DNA of 8,086 nucleotides from an uncultured Clostridia bacterium (lineage in GTDB: Bacteria > Bacillota > Clostridia > Oscillospirales > Butyricicoccaceae): the NCBI GenBank assembly GCA_947856675.1, contig CANUCM010000074.1, positions 1 through 8,086 of the forward strand. Direction: 5' to 3'. Below the pieces are notes generated by a model, which worked only from the letters and a program-made list of their open reading frames with translations, did not search any database and was not told where the DNA came from. Of the stretch, positions 5,551-8,086 are shown piece by piece (position 1 is the stretch's first letter; each line of letters opens with the position of its first letter). The translations under genes and the position numbers were made by a program.

Positions 5551-6659
5551 AGCGGCCGGTGTTTCGGTGCAGCGTCTGCGGCGCCGAAAAAAATGTGGAT
5601 ACGCAGCAGTATTGCTGCACCTGCGGCGGGGCGTTTGATTTGTGCTTTGAGCCGCCTGCGTTTGACCGCGCGCTGATTGACTCGTCGGAGTGGAGCCTTT
5701 TCCGCTACCGGGCCTTTTTGCCGCTGTGGGATGAGAGCTGGCGCGGCGTCAGCCTGGGAGAGGGGATGACGCCCGTGCGCGCGCTTGACGGAGATACGCT
5801 GGTCAAGCTGGACTACGCCATGCCGACGCTGTCCTTTAAGGACCGGGGCGCGGCGCTGGTCATTTCGCTGTGCAAAAGTCTGGGCGTTTCACGCGTGCTG
5901 CAGGACTCGAGCGGCAACGCGGGCAATTCGGTGGCCGCCTACGCGGCGCGGGCCGGAATACAGTGCGAGATCTTTGTGCCGCGCGGCACTTCGCCGGGGA
6001 AAATCGACATGATAGCGGCGCACGGCGCGCAGGTACAGGTGTTTGACGGCACGCGGGATGAAACGGCAGAGGCCTGCCGGAGCAAGGCGCGCCGGGGCGA
6101 GGCGTATTATGCGAGTCATGTGTTCAACCCGTTTTTCTACCAGGGTACAAAAACCTATGTATACGAGGTATTTGAACAGCTGGGAGCTTTGCCGGACAAT
6201 CTGTTTATTCCGGTAGGCAACGGTACGCTGTATCTTGGGGTGCACCTGGCGCTGGATGAGCTTCAAAAAGCCGGGCTTCTGCCGCGCCGGCCGACGGTGT
6301 GGGCGGTGCAGAGCGAGCGGTGCGCGCCGCTGCTGCAGGCGTTTGAACAGGGCCTGGATGCGCCGGAGCAGGTGCCCGTGCAGCCGACCATGGCCGAGGG
6401 CATCGCCATCGGAAAGCCGGTGCGCGGCGGGCAGATTCTGCGTCTTGCGCGGCAGCACGGCGACTGTTTTGCCGCCATTTCAGAGGAGGATATCCTGCCG
6501 GCGCGCGCGGAGCTTGCCCGGAAAGGATATTTTGTGGAACACACCACGGCAGCGGTGTACGCGGCTTACCTTGCCGCCAGGCGCCGGGGGCTTGTAAAGG
6601 GAACAAGCCTGCTGTCGCTGTGCGGTGCGGGGCTGAAATCACAGGGCAAAGAACACTGA
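5547..6659 (+). CDS. Threonine synthase-like PLP-dependent enzyme with N-terminal zinc ribbon
   Basis: This 370-aa fold-type II PLP enzyme belongs to the tryptophan synthase beta/threonine synthase superfamily. The N-terminus carries a zinc ribbon (C8, C11, C23, C26), as in archaeal-type threonine synthases. The cofactor lysine is K98 in LSFKDRGA, SSGNAGNS (121-128) is the substrate/cofactor loop, PVGNGT (222-227) is the glycine-rich phosphate-binding loop, and LCGAGLKS (358-365) is near the C-terminal cofactor contact. Threonine synthases usually read NPTGSFKDRG before the lysine; here it is AMPTLSFKDRG, with the Asn and Gly replaced. It is translationally coupled to the M42 peptidase and followed by more peptidase-type genes, with no hom or thrB nearby. 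Threonine synthase is the closest family; a dehydratase or lyase acting on peptide-derived amino acids is an alternative. Confidence 0.85.
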   Translation: MKRPVFRCSVCGAEKNVDTQQYCCTCGGAFDLCFEPPAFDRALIDSSEWSLFRYRAFLPLWDESWRGVSLGEGMTPVRALDGDTLVKLDYAMPTLSFKDRGAALVISLCKSLGVSRVLQDSSGNAGNSVAAYAARAGIQCEIFVPRGTSPGKIDMIAAHGAQVQVFDGTRDETAEACRSKARRGEAYYASHVFNPFFYQGTKTYVYEVFEQLGALPDNLFIPVGNGTLYLGVHLALDELQKAGLLPRRPTVWAVQSERCAPLLQAFEQGLDAPEQVPVQPTMAEGIAIGKPVRGGQILRLARQHGDCFAAISEEDILPARAELARKGYFVEHTTAAVYAAYLAARRRGLVKGTSLLSLCGAGLKSQGKEH

Positions 6660-6700
6660 GCCTGTATCGGGGCCAGTTTTGAAAAAAGGGAGGAAGCATT

Positions 6701-7873
6701 ATGATTTTAGCAGCTGACAGAGTGATTGCAGGTGACGGGAAAACCGTGCTGGAGGGTGCGGCCGTGTGTGTGCGCGGCGGACGCATTGAAGCAGTGGGAC
6801 CGCTTGAAACACTGCGCGGGCAGTTTCCCGGAGAGCCGGAGCACGCGTATCCCGGGGCGAGCATACTCCCGGGCCTGATCGACATGCATGTGCACATCGG
6901 GTACTACTATGAAAAGGAGGACGCTGCGGCATACCGTGAAAACCCCATGCTGCTGGCGCTGTTTGCGGCGGACAAAATGAAAAAGACGCTGCAGGCCGGG
7001 GTGACGACGGTGCGTGACGTCAGTTCGCCTCTGGGCATCGCGCAGACGCTCAAAAAAGCCGAGCAGAAGGGCTATGTCCGGCTGCCGCGCATTGTGACGT
7101 CGGGCCAGGGAATCTGCATGACGGGCGGACACGGCTGGAGCATGACCGGCGCAGTGTGCGAGTGCGACGGCGAGTGGGAAATCCGCAAAGCTGTGCGCCG
7201 TCAGGTGCGTGACGGGGCCGACTGGATTAAGGTCCTGACAAGTGAAGGCTACCGCGGGTGTGAGCTGGCGCAGAGTGAGCTGGACGCCGCGGCCGACGAG
7301 TGCCGCCGTATGGGACGGCGTTCGGCGGTGCATGCGGGTTACGGGGCGTCGCTCGACATGGCGATTCAAGCCGGGTTTGACACCATCGAGCACGGCACGG
7401 CGCTGACGCGTGAGCAGGCGCTTTTGATGAAGGAAAAGGGCATTGCGTGGACGCCGACCATCGTGGCCTTTACCTATATCCGCGATAAAATGGCGCAGCA
7501 GGCGGCGCAGTCGGGGCTGGAGCTGGATTTCGGCTACATCGCCGAAGCGGCCGATATTTATGCGCGCAACTTTAAAGAGCTGTACGACACAGGCGTTACG
7601 GTGGTTACGGGTACCGACCAGGTGATGGACGACGCGCCGACCTCCCCGGTGGCCAGGGAGTGCCGGTACATGGTGGAGTACGGCATCAGCCCGCTGCAGG
7701 CCATCGAATGCGCAACGGCCAACGGCGCGGCGGTTTTGGGCATGGGGCACGAGCTGGGCCAGGTGCGTGAAGGCTATTTGGCCGATCTTTTGGTGGTCGC
7801 GGGCAACCCTGTGCAGGACATTGCGGCGCTGGAGCAGGTGCGTGCGGTCGTGAGCAAAGGCGAGCTTTTATAA
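6701..7873 (+). CDS. Amidohydrolase superfamily protein, prolidase/imidazolonepropionase-like
   Basis: This 390-aa cytosolic binuclear metallohydrolase has a small beta-sandwich formed by its N- and C-terminal ends and a TIM barrel between. The metal ligands are in the expected order: H63 and H65 (DMHVHIG), the probably carboxylated K177 (DWIKVL), H211 (AVHAGY), H231 (TIEHGT) and D306 (TGTDQ). The TGGHG segment at 141-145 is typical of the subgroup that includes Xaa-Pro dipeptidases and acyl-amino-acid hydrolases of this superfamily. No signal peptide is seen. The ATG has AGGGAGG (6687-6693) 7 nt upstream. The gap to the preceding gene is 41 bp without a terminator, so it belongs to the same operon. 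Between an M42 peptidase and pepT, hydrolysis of a dipeptide (perhaps with proline) or an N-blocked amino acid is the best guess; the true substrate is not shown. Confidence 0.9.
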   Translation: MILAADRVIAGDGKTVLEGAAVCVRGGRIEAVGPLETLRGQFPGEPEHAYPGASILPGLIDMHVHIGYYYEKEDAAAYRENPMLLALFAADKMKKTLQAGVTTVRDVSSPLGIAQTLKKAEQKGYVRLPRIVTSGQGICMTGGHGWSMTGAVCECDGEWEIRKAVRRQVRDGADWIKVLTSEGYRGCELAQSELDAAADECRRMGRRSAVHAGYGASLDMAIQAGFDTIEHGTALTREQALLMKEKGIAWTPTIVAFTYIRDKMAQQAAQSGLELDFGYIAEAADIYARNFKELYDTGVTVVTGTDQVMDDAPTSPVARECRYMVEYGISPLQAIECATANGAAVLGMGHELGQVREGYLADLLVVAGNPVQDIAALEQVRAVVSKGELL

Positions 7874-7904
7874 ACACAATTTACTGCGGAAAGGAAGCGG
7901 AACG

Positions 7905-8086
7905 ATGCGAGCATATGAAAGACTTTTGAAGTATGTCACATATCCCACCGCCTCGGACGGCGCAAGCGAGACCTGCCCGAGTACGCCGGCGCAGCGGGAT
8001 TTTGCCTGCGTGCTGGCAGAAGAAATGCGGCAAATGGGCATAAAAGACGCCCGCGTGGACGAAAACGGCTATGTGTACGGCACCAT
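7905..8086 (+). CDS. pepT: Peptidase T (tripeptidase, M20B family), N-terminal part only
   Basis: The first 60 codons are present; the gene runs off the right end. The start MRAYERLLKYVTYPTASDGASETCPSTPAQ and the following VLAEEMRQMG...ARVDENGYVYGT match the N-terminus of PepT: the YV...TxSD segment, the PST tripeptide and the 'VDExGYVYAT' strand are family hallmarks. PepT is a cytosolic zinc aminopeptidase that takes the N-terminal residue from tripeptides. The metal-binding residues lie beyond the window, so activity cannot be judged. The ATG at 7905 has a GGAAAGGA purine run (7888-7895) 9 nt upstream. It is 31 bp from the amidohydrolase stop with no terminator, so it is the fourth known gene of the operon. 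Confidence 0.87.
   Translation, partial: MRAYERLLKYVTYPTASDGASETCPSTPAQRDFACVLAEEMRQMGIKDARVDENGYVYGT

Noticed and set aside
6707..7750. Long minus-strand open frame (347 codons) opposite the amidohydrolase
   Set aside because: The composition is Arg/His-rich and without motif, while the plus strand encodes a complete amidohydrolase with every metal ligand.
1..8086. CRISPR array, tRNA/rRNA genes, insertion sequence ends, phage or attachment sites
   Set aside because: Reading both strands I saw no spaced direct repeats, no cloverleaf or CCA-ended tRNA-like sequence, no transposase motif and no long terminal inverted repeats.

Overview
The window looks like the chromosome of an endospore-forming, GC-rich member of the Clostridia (Oscillospiraceae/Christensenellales-like). 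The evidence is a complete cotJABC spore-coat operon, Firmicutes-style Shine-Dalgarno sites (AAAGGAG, GGAGGAG), sigma-A-type promoters, intrinsic terminators with long T runs, and a strong G/C bias in third codon positions. Nothing indicates a mobile element, CRISPR array, prophage or RNA gene. The assignment is inferred from gene content, not from a marker gene.

Layout. Positions 1-129 hold the last 42 codons of a dihydrodipicolinate-synthase-family gene. A small unrecognised gene (205-495) follows, with its own promoter. It ends at a hairpin that can also terminate the convergent gene on the minus strand. That gene (536-3085, minus) encodes a copper-type P1B ATPase (CopA) with a metal-binding domain at each end. 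The C-terminal domain is a complete CopZ-like chaperone module preceded, inside the reading frame, by its own Shine-Dalgarno and ATG. The roughly 200 bp between copA and the next genes carries the copA promoter and a possible mother-cell sigma promoter pointing the other way.

Positions 3283-4376 (plus) carry cotJA, cotJB and cotJC, tightly coupled and closed by a strong terminator. A near-consensus sigma-A promoter just downstream drives a second operon (4507 to beyond the window end): an M42 metallo-aminopeptidase, a threonine-synthase-like PLP enzyme with an N-terminal zinc ribbon, a prolidase-like amidohydrolase, and the start of tripeptidase T (pepT).

How the genes work together. The copA locus would export Cu(I) and may produce its own chaperone from the same message. 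The cotJ genes build an inner spore-coat layer containing a manganese-catalase-like protein. The last operon looks like cytosolic peptide breakdown: three unrelated metallohydrolase families with complementary specificities plus one amino-acid-handling PLP enzyme. No wholly new system is evident. The most interesting point is the nested copZ start inside copA, followed by the PLP enzyme embedded in a peptidase operon.
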